Numbered from the stretch's first letter, positions 1 through 9,131 are shown. The stretch is 64,000 nucleotides of DNA from Lysobacter sp. Root916 (GCF_001429785.1 NZ_LMJF01000016.1:207756-271755); one strand, 5' to 3'. Program-made: numbers and translations. Notes: a model not told the origin generated them from the sequence alone.

Positions 1-1275
1 AGCGATCCCAACTTCAAGCCGGCCTGGAATCCCGACCTGCTGCGGGCGCAGAACTACCTTTGCCATCTCGTGGCGATCCGCGCCGACCTGCTGCGGGAGG
101 TCGGGGGCCTGCACGCAGGCTACCAGGGCGCGCAAGATCACGACCTCGTATTGCGCTGCGTCGAACGCCTGCGCGACGAGCAGATCGTGCACATCCCCAA
201 GATCCTGTATCACGCCAGGCGGCCGTCGCAGGCGACGGCAGCGGAGCCTGCCGTGGCGGCTTGCGAGGCGGGGCGGCGCGCGGTCGAAGCGCACCTGGCC
301 AGGATAGGGCGGCCGTCGCGCGTCGAGGTCACCGAGCACGGTTATTTCAGGGCGCTGCCGGCGTGCGAGCCGCAGGCGCCCAAGGTGACGGTGATCGTGC
401 CGACCCGCGACCGCGCCGAACTGCTGCGGACCTGCGTCGAAAGCGTGCTGGATCGGACCGCTTACACGAATTTCGAGTTGATGGTCGTCGACAACGGCTC
501 GGTGGAGCCGCAGGCCGTGGACTATCTGGCCGGGCTGCGCGGGCGCGAATGCGTGCGTGTGGTCGACTACCCGTACGAATTCAATTTCTCGGCCATCGTC
601 AATCACGCCGTCGCGCAGAGCTCCGCGCAGGTTCTGTGCCTGCTCAACAATGACACCGAGGTGATCGGCCCGGACTGGCTGGACGAGCTGGTGTCGCATG
701 CGATGCGCGAGGAGGTCGGAGCGGTCGGCTGCATGCTGTATTTCCCGAGCGACACCATTCAGCATGCCGGCGTGATTCTCGGCATCGGCGAGGGTGGGGT
801 CGCCGGGCACGCCCATCTCAACCTGCGTCGCGGCAGCGGCGGCTACGTCGGTCGCGCCCGAGTCGTGCACAACCTCACCGCCGTCACCGGTGCCTGTCTG
901 GCGGTTCGGCGCAGCGTCTACGACGAAGTCGGCGGCATGGACGAAAACCTGGCGGTGGCTTTCAACGACATCGATCTGTGCCTGCGCATCGATGCGAACG
1001 GCTATCGCAACGTCTGGACGCCGTTCGCCGAGCTGTACCACCACGAATCGGCCAGTCGCGGCCAGGACAACACGCCGGAGAAGCGCGCCCGCTTCCTCGC
1101 CGAGTCCGACACCATGCTGCGCCGCTGGGGCGAACTGCTGCGCAACGACCCGGCCTACAACCCAAATCTGTCCCTGGACAGCCCGAACTTCGAGCTCGCC
1201 TTCCCACCCCGCACGACCATCAGCCGAACGAGCCGCGGCGGACGTATGACTGTGCTTCCTAAGGTAGCGTCATGA
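1..1275 (+). CDS. Family 2 glycosyltransferase, 5' end outside window
   Basis: The frame is open from base 1, so the N-terminus lies upstream. The visible 424 codons end one GT2-like segment (QDHDLVLRC, around residue 45) and then hold a complete GT-A domain: VTVIVPTRDRAELL nucleotide-binding start, LLNNDTEV with the metal-binding acidic motif, and the acceptor-side VTGACLAVRR...GGMDENLAVAFNDIDLCLR block. This two-domain layout is typical of rhamnosyl-type transferases that build O-antigen or capsule. The stop overlaps the next start (ATGA), so it is translationally coupled to the ABC exporter permease, which suggests the sugar it adds belongs to the exported polymer. Donor and acceptor are not deducible. 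Confidence 0.85.
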   Translation, partial: SDPNFKPAWNPDLLRAQNYLCHLVAIRADLLREVGGLHAGYQGAQDHDLVLRCVERLRDEQIVHIPKILYHARRPSQATAAEPAVAACEAGRRAVEAHLARIGRPSRVEVTEHGYFRALPACEPQAPKVTVIVPTRDRAELLRTCVESVLDRTAYTNFELMVVDNGSVEPQAVDYLAGLRGRECVRVVDYPYEFNFSAIVNHAVAQSSAQVLCLLNNDTEVIGPDWLDELVSHAMREEVGAVGCMLYFPSDTIQHAGVILGIGEGGVAGHAHLNLRRGSGGYVGRARVVHNLTAVTGACLAVRRSVYDEVGGMDENLAVAFNDIDLCLRIDANGYRNVWTPFAELYHHESASRGQDNTPEKRARFLAESDTMLRRWGELLRNDPAYNPNLSLDSPNFELAFPPRTTISRTSRGGRMTVLPKVAS

Positions 1276-2063
1276 CCTTGTTGTTCTCCCACTTCCTGCA
1301 AAGCCTGCGCCGCCCCGATCATTGGGTGTACGGCAGCTGGCTGGACACCGTCACCAAGTATCGCAAGACCCGGCTGGGCGCCCTGTGGACCCTGGTGCCG
1401 ACCGCGGTCTACGTGTGGGGACTGGGCGGCTTCCTGGCCGCGCTGCAGCCCGGCCTGGACCAGGCGCGTTTCCTGGCCCATATCGGCGTCGGCTTCGTGG
1501 TCTTCCGGCTGATGTCCACCGTGCTCAGCGACGCCACGGCCATGTTCTCGACGTACAAGTCGTACATCTACGACGGACATCTGCGCCTGACCGACTACGT
1601 GCTGCGCACCCAGGCGCGAGCCTTCTATTACTTCGTGCTATCGCAACCGATCGTCGCCATCGTCGTGATCGCATCGCCGACGGTGCAGCCGATGGGGATC
1701 GCCGGATCCCTGCTGGGTCTGGTCGTGGTCATGATCAACCTGTTCCTGTATGCGGTGCTGCTCGGCGCGGCCGGCGCGCGGTTCCCCGACATGCACGAGT
1801 TCATGTCGAGCGCGATGATGGTGCTGTTCCTGATCACGCCCATCGTCTGGTATCCGGAGTCCGCGCCGGCCGGAACGCCCCACGGCACCCTGATGCGCGC
1901 CAACCCTTTCCATCATCTGATGCTCGCGATCCGGGGGCCCTTGCTGGGCGAAGCGATCGAGCCGGCGACCTACGTCTATCTGGGCGCGATGACTTTGCTG
2001 GGGCTGATCGGCGCGGCGCTGGTCTATCGAAGCGCGGCCCGACGCATTCCCATTTGGCTTTGA
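1272..2063 (+). CDS. Polysaccharide ABC exporter, permease (Wzm-like)
   Basis: 263 residues with about six hydrophobic membrane segments and the N-terminal SWLDTVTKYRKTRLGALWT stretch typical of ABC-2 permeases of the KpsM/Wzm/TagG group. Proteins of this family form a dimeric inner-membrane channel that moves undecaprenyl-linked polysaccharide to the periplasm. Its start overlaps the upstream glycosyltransferase stop by ATGA, and the ATPase partner follows within about 15 bases, so the three genes form one operon. Membrane topology and family are clear; the polymer exported is inferred only from neighbours. Confidence 0.85.
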   Translation: MTLLFSHFLQSLRRPDHWVYGSWLDTVTKYRKTRLGALWTLVPTAVYVWGLGGFLAALQPGLDQARFLAHIGVGFVVFRLMSTVLSDATAMFSTYKSYIYDGHLRLTDYVLRTQARAFYYFVLSQPIVAIVVIASPTVQPMGIAGSLLGLVVVMINLFLYAVLLGAAGARFPDMHEFMSSAMMVLFLITPIVWYPESAPAGTPHGTLMRANPFHHLMLAIRGPLLGEAIEPATYVYLGAMTLLGLIGAALVYRSAARRIPIWL

Positions 2064-2076
2064 GGATTTGGCAACC

Positions 2077-3201
2077 ATGGTCTATTTGCGCGCACGCGAA
2101 GTGTCGCTGGAATTTCCGATGGAGGCGCAGCACGCGTCCCGGGCGGACGCATCCTTTTTCCGCTCGACGATGACGGGCAGCACGCGCCGCTACGTGAAGG
2201 TGCTGTCCAGGCTGAGCTTCGCCGCGGAGGAGGGCGACCGGGTCGCGCTGATGGGGCTTAACGGCGCCGGCAAGACCACCCTGTTGCGGGTACTCAACGG
2301 CGCCTTTGTGCCCAGCACGGGTACGATCGAGAGCCGCGGCCTCACCCAATCGCTGCTCAACGCGACCCTGGGCTTCGCCGAGTACGCGACCGTGATCGAG
2401 AACGTGATGCTGCGCGGCACCGCGATGGGCTTGCGCCTGCGCCAGATCCAGGGCGTGCTCGGAGACATACTGGATTTCGCGGGCCTGACCGACCGCGCCA
2501 GCCATCGCTTGCACACCCTGTCGGCCGGTCAGCGCATGCGGCTGGGGTTCGCCATCTCCACCGCGATCCAGCCGGACATCCTGCTGATGGACGAATGGAT
2601 CGCGACCGGCGATGCGGTGTTCGTCGAACGTGCGCGCAATCGCCTGACCGGGCGCATCAACGGTAGCCGCATCGTGGTGCTGGCCAGCCATAGCGCCGAG
2701 TTGCAAAAGCGGCTGTGCAACAAGGCGCTGGTGCTGGACCAGGGACGGATGCGCTATTACGGCGATATCGACGAAGGCGTGTCCGTCTATCGCAGCATCG
2801 TATCGGCGGCCAGCGCCGAGCTGCGCGCGCAAGTGGCGGCCAACGATCCTCTGCTGTTCGGCAGCTCGTCCGGAATGATCGAGCGGGTCAGGATCGTCGA
2901 CCGCAGGATCGAGCTGGAAGGCTGGGCGATCGACGAGCGCGGCAGGGAGGTCGCGGTGGTGTGCGTGGAGGCGGGCGGGACCAAAGGGCCGGCCGCGCCG
3001 GAGCGCGTGGACCGCGAGGACGTGCGTCTGTACCTGGCCAAGGGCTCGGGGAGGTTCGGCTTCCGGGTCAGCCTGCCCGCGCCGGAGGATCAGGATGCCG
3101 AAGATCTGTTGCGTGGCCTGAGGGTGAGCGCGGGGTCCTCGATGGAGCGGTTGGGCGCGCCCTTGCCGATGGCGAAAGCGGCCGTGGTGGAGGTCTGCTG
3201 A
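2077..3201 (+). CDS. Polysaccharide ABC exporter, ATPase (Wzt-like) with extra C-terminal domain
   Basis: 374 residues from ATG 2077, preferred over TTG 2068 because TGAGGA sits about 10 bases upstream. Walker A is GLNGAGKTTLL (about residues 60-70), the ABC signature region is LSAGQRMRLGFAI, and Walker B is ILLMDEWIATGD. This is the energising subunit of the Wzm/Wzt exporter. After the ATPase domain (to about residue 230) comes a 110-residue beta-rich tail beginning SSSGMIERVRIVDRRIELEG. In Wzt proteins with a C-terminal domain that region can bind the polymer terminus and decide which chains are exported; this tail does not look like a canonical Wzt carbohydrate-binding domain, so its ligand is unknown. 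Confidence 0.85.
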   Translation: MVYLRAREVSLEFPMEAQHASRADASFFRSTMTGSTRRYVKVLSRLSFAAEEGDRVALMGLNGAGKTTLLRVLNGAFVPSTGTIESRGLTQSLLNATLGFAEYATVIENVMLRGTAMGLRLRQIQGVLGDILDFAGLTDRASHRLHTLSAGQRMRLGFAISTAIQPDILLMDEWIATGDAVFVERARNRLTGRINGSRIVVLASHSAELQKRLCNKALVLDQGRMRYYGDIDEGVSVYRSIVSAASAELRAQVAANDPLLFGSSSGMIERVRIVDRRIELEGWAIDERGREVAVVCVEAGGTKGPAAPERVDREDVRLYLAKGSGRFGFRVSLPAPEDQDAEDLLRGLRVSAGSSMERLGAPLPMAKAAVVEVC

Positions 3202-4089
3202 ATGAAGATCATGGATATCGTGAACAAGACAGTATCGCGCGGCGCTCCGGAGGATCAGGGGGCCGCCGGCGCGATGCTGGATGTGGTCAGCGTCGTTGTT
3301 CGCTTCCACGACTGCGGGTCGCTCGGAAAGCTGGAACGCGCCATACAGAGCTTGCATGCGCAGACCGGCGTCGCCGTCCAGCCCATCGTGGTGACCCAGC
3401 GCTTTGCCGAGGCCGACCTGCAGAAGACCGTGCAGGCCGTGCAGCGTCAGTGGTTCTTCAAATGGCTGCCCAAGCCGCTGGTCATCAACTACGCGGACGG
3501 AAAATCCGGCGACGCCCGCTCGGCCCTGATGAATGCGGGAATACAGGAGCACCTTAAGCGCAATAACCGCTATCTGGCGTTCCTGGACTACGACGACGTT
3601 CTGTACACCCATGCCTACGAAGTGTTGCGCAAGCCGCTGGCGAGCAGCCAGGCGGCGGTGTCCTTCGCCGGCATGGAGCAGGCGCGCGCCGTCGGTCTGC
3701 GCGACTACGATTTCATCTACGAGGTGACCAGTCCCTACAGCGGCAAGAACAAGCTGGACTTGATCCGGGACAATTTTTGCCCTCTGCACTCCTACATGAT
3801 CGATTGCGCGAAGGTCGATAGGGAGCTGCTCTACTTCCACTCCGAGTTGTCGCGGGTGGAGGACTACGACTTCCTGTTGCGCGTGGCCGGGCCCAGTCCC
3901 TGCGATTTCTCCGCGTTGGACCGTCGGATCGGTCTCTACATCATCCGTAGCGACAACAGCAACAGCACGCCCAGCCGTAACGGCAGCAAGGAGGACGCCG
4001 AGAAGGAGCGAGTGTGGAAGAAGAACCGCGAAAAGCTGGATCAGCTTCGCAGCACGTACCCCATCAAGCTGTTCGCGTCCGACTTCTAG
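3202..4089 (+). CDS. Putative GT-A type glycosyltransferase
   Basis: 295 residues starting immediately after the ATPase stop, so co-transcribed. The N-terminal part LDVVSVVVRFHDCGSLGKL resembles the opening strand of GT2 enzymes, and YLAFLDYDDVLY (about residue 130) supplies a D-x-D-D metal/nucleotide-sugar motif. VEDYDFLLRVAG near residue 220 matches the late acidic block of such enzymes. It is divergent, lacks the usual GG.DE acceptor motif, and ends in a charged KEDAEKERVWKKNREKL helix. Most likely it adds a sugar to the polymer exported by the adjacent ABC system; substrate unknown. Confidence 0.65.
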   Translation: MKIMDIVNKTVSRGAPEDQGAAGAMLDVVSVVVRFHDCGSLGKLERAIQSLHAQTGVAVQPIVVTQRFAEADLQKTVQAVQRQWFFKWLPKPLVINYADGKSGDARSALMNAGIQEHLKRNNRYLAFLDYDDVLYTHAYEVLRKPLASSQAAVSFAGMEQARAVGLRDYDFIYEVTSPYSGKNKLDLIRDNFCPLHSYMIDCAKVDRELLYFHSELSRVEDYDFLLRVAGPSPCDFSALDRRIGLYIIRSDNSNSTPSRNGSKEDAEKERVWKKNREKLDQLRSTYPIKLFASDF

Positions 4090-4097
4090 GAACCGCC

Positions 4098-5795
4098 ATG
4101 CTGAACGATCGACTGTCCGAAATATCCGTCATGCGCGACTCCGGCTTGCTGGACCTGGACTACCTGGCGCGCACGCTGGGCTTGGACCGGAACGGCGCGG
4201 CAGGCGTGCCGCTGGAGTTCCTTTACCTGGAAAACAAGAAGTACTGGACGGCCGCGACATCCGCGCTGTTCGACGGTCGCCACTACCTCGAGGAGAACGT
4301 CGACATCCGCGGTGCGGACATGAATCCGCTGCTGCACTACATCCGGCATGGGTTCTTCGAGGGCCGGTCGCCGACGATGCTGCTCGATATCGATTTCGTT
4401 CTGGATCAGATAGACCCGGAACGCCAGGCGCGCGAAGCCGACGCGCGCGGCCGCTATCCGATCTTCGAGCGCTATTCGGGTCTGCGCGAACTGCTGCTGA
4501 CGACCGATGCGAACCCCTCGCCGTTTTTCGAGAACGCGGTGTTCCGCGCGGACATGAAGGGGCGCGCCTGCGAGGCTGCCGGGGTGCCGATCGAGCAATA
4601 CCTCAACGCAGGCGGCCGCTGGGGCAACGAGTATCTGGAGTGCTCGAGCTTCGCGAGCATGCCGTACTACATGCGCGTCAACGCGGATCTGGAAGCGGCG
4701 AACGTGATTCCGTTGATTCACTTCGTCCAGTACGGCCTGTCCGAAAGCAGGCGCTTCTCGCCGGACGAGCGCGTTAGCCAGGCCTTCCTGCGCAACTCCG
4801 CGCACCTGTTCGGAAACGAGGGCTACAAGGACCTCAGGGGTTTCCTTGCCGGCACCCGCGGCACCGGCAGCATCGCCGGGCCGGCCTGGCCCACGCCGTA
4901 TGCGCAGGCCTCGATTCCTTCGTTGCGGCATGAGGCGCGCAAGGAGGCGCGCGCGGCCTTCATCGGCGTGGTGCTGTACGAGAACTCCAACGAGGAGGTC
5001 GAACGCCTGAAGGCTTCGATCCAGAACGAGCTGGCGATCAGCAAGGGATACGACATCGATTGGGCGTGCTACGTCAACGACGCAGCCAACGAATCTCGCT
5101 ACCGGAAGATCCTGGGCGACAGGCTGATCCTGGACCGCAACCGCGAGAACATCGGTTTTGGCCGTGCCCACAACGCGCTCATGCGGCGTTGCTTCGACCT
5201 CGACCGGCTGTACATCGGCGCCAATCCCGACGGCTACTTCACTCCCGGCTGCGTCAAGGCGCTGGTGGATTTCTCGGACCATTACCAAGGGCAGGCGCTG
5301 ATCGAGGCCGCGACCGCGCCTATCGATCACCCGAAGTGGCACGACCCGGTGCGGTTGGATACGTCCTGGGTCTCCGGCGCCTGCTTCGCGATGTCGCGCA
5401 AGATCTGGCAGCAGATCGGCGGCTTCGACGAGAAGATCCACATGTACTGCGAGGACGTCGATCTGTCCTGGCGGGTGAAGCTGATCGGCGGCCTCTTGAA
5501 GGTGTGCCCGACCGCTCGCTTCGTCCACGACGTGACACCGCGATTCTCCGCGGCGAAGGACGAGGCCAAGGAGCGCGCTCGCCGCCAGGCGATGCTCACC
5601 GGCGGCTACTACCTCGCCCGGAAGTGGAGCAGCGACGAGCATGCGCGTCGCCTGCGCGACGAGTTCGAGGGCGCTGTGGGGCGCGACCAACTGCACCTGC
5701 TGCAGGAACCGGCCGTCGCCATCGAGCCGGGGATCGCGCGCAGGGTCGCGGATTTTTCGTTGAGCAGGTTCGCCCCGTCGCGTTTCTGGTTCTGA
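4098..5795 (+). CDS. Glycosyltransferase with N-terminal HYxxxGxxEGR repeats
   Basis: 565 residues from ATG 4098, just after the previous stop; no signal peptide. Residues 1 to about 270 contain repeated modules of the form FDGRHYLEENVD...NPLLHYIRHGFFEGRSP (about 59-92) and NADLEAANVIPLIHFVQYGLSESRRF further on. From about residue 305 it has a GT2 fold: RAAFIGVVLYENSNEEV, LDRNRENIGFGRAHN, LYIGANPDGYF, then VSGACFAMSRKIWQQIGGFDE and YCEDVDLSWR, all typical of rhamnosyltransferase-like enzymes. The repeat module recurs at the C-terminus of the next protein, suggesting both enzymes dock on the same partner or polymer. Confidence 0.8.
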   Translation: MLNDRLSEISVMRDSGLLDLDYLARTLGLDRNGAAGVPLEFLYLENKKYWTAATSALFDGRHYLEENVDIRGADMNPLLHYIRHGFFEGRSPTMLLDIDFVLDQIDPERQAREADARGRYPIFERYSGLRELLLTTDANPSPFFENAVFRADMKGRACEAAGVPIEQYLNAGGRWGNEYLECSSFASMPYYMRVNADLEAANVIPLIHFVQYGLSESRRFSPDERVSQAFLRNSAHLFGNEGYKDLRGFLAGTRGTGSIAGPAWPTPYAQASIPSLRHEARKEARAAFIGVVLYENSNEEVERLKASIQNELAISKGYDIDWACYVNDAANESRYRKILGDRLILDRNRENIGFGRAHNALMRRCFDLDRLYIGANPDGYFTPGCVKALVDFSDHYQGQALIEAATAPIDHPKWHDPVRLDTSWVSGACFAMSRKIWQQIGGFDEKIHMYCEDVDLSWRVKLIGGLLKVCPTARFVHDVTPRFSAAKDEAKERARRQAMLTGGYYLARKWSSDEHARRLRDEFEGAVGRDQLHLLQEPAVAIEPGIARRVADFSLSRFAPSRFWF

Positions 5796-5846
5796 GGCGA
5801 GGTCGGCTTCGGGTAGTCGCGGTTCCGCACGAGTTCCGATTCAAGA

Positions 5847-8303
5847 ATGAAGAAAGTCATCACCTTCGGTACCTTCGATTTGCTCCACGACGGTCACCTC
5901 AGAATCCTGGAGCGCGCCAAGGCGTTGGGCGACTACCTGGTCGTGGGTGTGTCCACGGACAGGTTGAACGCCGAGAAGGGCAAGCGCTCTTTCTTCGATC
6001 AGCGCCACAGGCTGGAGTGCGTGGCGGCGCTCAAGGCGGTCGACGAGGTGTTCTACGAGGATTCCCTGGCCGAGAAGGACCACTACATCCGCGAACATCA
6101 GGCGGATGTGCTGGTCATGGGCGACGATTGGGAGGGCAAGTTCGACTGGGTCAGTTGCGAGGTCGTCTATCTGCCGCGCACGCCCGGGGTGTCGTCGACC
6201 GAGGTCAAGGTGGGCATCGAGGACCGGCTCAAGTGCAAGCGAGTGCTGTTCGGCGATACCTACATCGGCAAGCATTACGACTGCGCGCTCAGTCTGGTCA
6301 ACGAACTGACCGCGGCGAACGTGGCGCCCATCTTTACCACCGCCTCGGAACTTCCCGAAGGGCTGGATTGCGATTGCCTGGTCTACTTCAATCTGCCGGT
6401 GAGTCCGCCACGCGGTGCCTATGCGGATAAACCCAGGGTGTTGGTCGACCATGGCGCCAGCAATCTCAAATGGTTTCTGGCCAACCAAGATCGATTCAAC
6501 TTTTTCGATGTCATCGTGACCGCGGGGCCGGATCATTCCCGATCCCTGTTGACCTTCTTCCCGGATGGAGACGGCCACGCCGACAAGGTCCGCTCGGCGG
6601 GCTTCATCAAGGCCAAACAGTTGTTGTCCGCGCCGACCGCTACGCGAGAGCAAATCGCGAGCCGGTATCGGCTGGATCCCGCCAAGCCGATCATATTGTT
6701 CGCGCCCACCTGGCATATCTCCAACAACCTGGATATGGCCAAGGCGATAGACGAGATCGCCGGTCTGGATAACCATGTGACGCTGTTGCATCCGGAGACG
6801 GCGCATCTGGACGTGTCCCGGATGAACGTCGCCGCCAACGTCAGCGGCACCATGAGCGAGTTGTTGAAGCACGCCGATTGCCTGATTTCCGACCTGTCCT
6901 CGACCATCTTCGAGGCCGCCGCGCTGGGCAAGCCGGTGGTGCAGGTCCTGCTCAGGGAGTACTCGGACAACAATGCCACGCTGTACGATTTTCCATACGC
7001 GGCCGGCAGCGCCGATCTGTTCTGCGGCGGCTATCCGACCCGGCCCGGCTGCATCCGTGCCGCGGTGGAGGCGGTGATGTCGGACGATCCCCACGTGGCC
7101 GACGCATTGCTGCGCATGCGGCGGCGCATCCTGGCCGGGACCGCGATCGGCGAGGACAGCGCCGACTCGATCGTCAGCGAGATCGTCAGGGCCTGCGAAC
7201 TGGACGACGTGGCCGCAAAGCGAGCCTTGCGCGGCGTCTCGCCCGCGGTTCACGCCGACTCTCTGGCGATGGCCAATTTGTTCTTCTCGCGCAACGCCAC
7301 GATCGCCCATAAGGGAGGCGACTGCCTGGGCTATCACGCCAGCAATTCGGCCGAGGCCGTCGAGCGCGCGATCCGGGTGCTGGATGTGGTGGAACTGGAT
7401 CTGCTGCGATGCGGCGACGGCGTGATCGTCGCGCGAGAGGGCAACGAGGCCCATTACGGCTTCGATCGACCGTTCGCCGAGGTATCCGTGCAGGAGTTTT
7501 TGGCCGCCCGCTACGATGAGCGCCTGCGCCCGATCGCGCTGGGCGACGCCATCCGGACTTGCGCGCGGCGCGACAAGGCCTTGGTTTGCAGCATCGGATC
7601 CGACGCCGACTACGAATACATCGCCCAACAGGTCTACACCGAGGCCGAGAGGCAGGGGCTGGTGGACCGGGTCGTGCTGCAGTGCTACGACCGCGGCGAT
7701 TTCCATACCGCGCTGCGCCTGGGTTTCCGCCGCGCGATGCTGGCGGTGTGGAAGCATCACTACCGCGATCCGCTCGGCCCGGACGCGCTGGCCTTCGTCG
7801 AGGATTGCATGCGCACGGCCGGCCACGCGGTGGTCGGCATCGCCGTGCCCTATCAGAACAAGCACATGCCGGTCGCCTGCGTCGACGACCCGCGCGCCGT
7901 CGGCCTGTATTCGTTCTGGAAGCGCGTCTACGTGCACGGCGCTCCGATGAGCGCGTATGGACGGGTATTGAACGCCAACTTCGGCCTGTTCGCCGACGGC
8001 TACTCGCAAACCTTGGACTTCGACCGTTGCCCCGACGGATTCCATTGGCGTAGCTATCTGTTCCTCAATCCGGACGTGGCGCTGGCCGGGCACGCGAACC
8101 AGATCGGGGCGACCACGCACTATCTGCAGTACGGCCAGCAGGAGGGACGGCTGCACCGGTACAGCGCGCCCAACGATTTCTCGCACGCGGTGTATGTGGA
8201 CATGAATCCGGTGCTGCGTACGACGGGCGTCTCCGGCGCCGATACCGCCAAGGCGCACTGGACCAAGTTCGGGGCCAAGGAGCAGCGACGCTATAAGCGG
8301 TGA
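5847..8303 (+). CDS. Fusion: glycerol-3-P cytidylyltransferase / CDP-glycerol glycerophosphotransferase-like / GDPD-like
   Basis: 818 residues with three enzyme-like parts. Residues 1-125 match TagD: HDGH at 14-17 and RTPGVSSTEV at 111-120 are the CTP-binding motifs that make CDP-glycerol from glycerol 3-phosphate. Residues about 130-450 resemble TagB/TagF transferases: ILFAPTWH (283-290) and LISDLSSTIFEAAALGKPVV (346-365). Residues about 478-670 resemble a glycerophosphodiester phosphodiesterase: IAHKGG with H488, then VELDLL with E516 and D518 and a CGDGVIVAR strand, but the usual second catalytic His-Asp pair is not there. The C-terminus (733-815) has two NPDV...HYLQYGQQEGR-type repeats shared with the upstream glycosyltransferase. 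It probably makes and transfers glycerol phosphate onto the exported polysaccharide. Confidence 0.8.
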   Translation: MKKVITFGTFDLLHDGHLRILERAKALGDYLVVGVSTDRLNAEKGKRSFFDQRHRLECVAALKAVDEVFYEDSLAEKDHYIREHQADVLVMGDDWEGKFDWVSCEVVYLPRTPGVSSTEVKVGIEDRLKCKRVLFGDTYIGKHYDCALSLVNELTAANVAPIFTTASELPEGLDCDCLVYFNLPVSPPRGAYADKPRVLVDHGASNLKWFLANQDRFNFFDVIVTAGPDHSRSLLTFFPDGDGHADKVRSAGFIKAKQLLSAPTATREQIASRYRLDPAKPIILFAPTWHISNNLDMAKAIDEIAGLDNHVTLLHPETAHLDVSRMNVAANVSGTMSELLKHADCLISDLSSTIFEAAALGKPVVQVLLREYSDNNATLYDFPYAAGSADLFCGGYPTRPGCIRAAVEAVMSDDPHVADALLRMRRRILAGTAIGEDSADSIVSEIVRACELDDVAAKRALRGVSPAVHADSLAMANLFFSRNATIAHKGGDCLGYHASNSAEAVERAIRVLDVVELDLLRCGDGVIVAREGNEAHYGFDRPFAEVSVQEFLAARYDERLRPIALGDAIRTCARRDKALVCSIGSDADYEYIAQQVYTEAERQGLVDRVVLQCYDRGDFHTALRLGFRRAMLAVWKHHYRDPLGPDALAFVEDCMRTAGHAVVGIAVPYQNKHMPVACVDDPRAVGLYSFWKRVYVHGAPMSAYGRVLNANFGLFADGYSQTLDFDRCPDGFHWRSYLFLNPDVALAGHANQIGATTHYLQYGQQEGRLHRYSAPNDFSHAVYVDMNPVLRTTGVSGADTAKAHWTKFGAKEQRRYKR

Positions 8304-8330
8304 GGCCGCTGCGCGCCTGCGCGTGCGGGG

Positions 8331-9131
8331 CTACGGCTCCGACACGGCCGGCGCTTCGATGCGGGTCGGCAGGAAGTCGAACTTCGGCCACGAGCCCGAC
8401 GCCAGCGCGTCCAGGATGCGCTCCGGGGCTGCAAAGTCCAGCGCGAAGAGCGCGCTCGGATCGAGCTCCCACCAGGCGCTGTCCAGCAATCGCGCCGCCG
8501 TTTCTTCGGGCATGCGTAACCGGACCGGCTTGGCCGGATTTCCGGCGACGATCGTGTACGGCGCGACGTCGCGGGTGACGACGCTGTTGGCCGCGACCAC
8601 GCAGCCCGTGCCCAGCCGTATGCCCATCGCCAGGGTCACGTTGGCGCCGATCCAGACGTCGTGGCCCACGGTGGGATAAGGGCGGGTGCCGCCGATCCTG
8701 AAGCCGGCGGCGAAATCGCGGACGCGATCGCTCGCGAACTCGGCGTACAGATGGTTGTGCGGACGGAACGTGATCGCCGAGGTCGTCAGCGTATCCAGCG
8801 GATGGAACGAATCGATGAAGCGCAGCCCGGTGGATATCGAGGCGTAGCGTCCCACCGTCAATCCGTCCGGAAGTCCGGAATACGAGTAACTGAAAGCCCC
8901 CATCGAACACAGACCGCAGGAGGGCAGGCCGCCCACCAAGGGTACGTAGGCGCCGCCGTAGAGGCCGCAATTGCGTTCGATCACGATGGGGTTGTGCAGG
9001 CGCAGCGTCTGTCCGCGCTTGAGCCAGCCGTAGACGCCGTCCTTCGGCGCCGGGCTGTTGTAGCCGAGCAGGACCTTGCGCGCGTGGAATGCGAACAGCA
9101 GGTCATCCGATACTTGCAGATCGAATGGCAT
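8331..9131 (-). CDS. CatB-type hexapeptide-repeat O-acetyltransferase
   Basis: 266 residues from ATG 9131 (MPFDLQVSDD). An in-frame ATG at 9245 would add 38 low-complexity residues without a better ribosome site. The central part is a left-handed beta-helix: VGRYASISTGLRFI, the TVGHDVWIGANVTLAMGIRLGTG block and CVVAANSVVTRDVAPYTIVAGNPAKP, which together identify the xenobiotic/CatB acetyltransferase group. These trimers transfer acetyl from acetyl-CoA to hydroxyl groups on sugars or antibiotics. It faces the polysaccharide genes tail to tail, 27 bases apart, so acetylation of the surface polymer is the likeliest job, but this is context only. Confidence 0.8.
   Translation of the reverse strand: MPFDLQVSDDLLFAFHARKVLLGYNSPAPKDGVYGWLKRGQTLRLHNPIVIERNCGLYGGAYVPLVGGLPSCGLCSMGAFSYSYSGLPDGLTVGRYASISTGLRFIDSFHPLDTLTTSAITFRPHNHLYAEFASDRVRDFAAGFRIGGTRPYPTVGHDVWIGANVTLAMGIRLGTGCVVAANSVVTRDVAPYTIVAGNPAKPVRLRMPEETAARLLDSAWWELDPSALFALDFAAPERILDALASGSWPKFDFLPTRIEAPAVSEP

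Noticed and set aside
1834-3840. A 668-codon minus-strand frame across the ABC transporter genes
   Set aside because: It opposes three clear plus-strand genes and has no recognisable motif; a codon-bias shadow.
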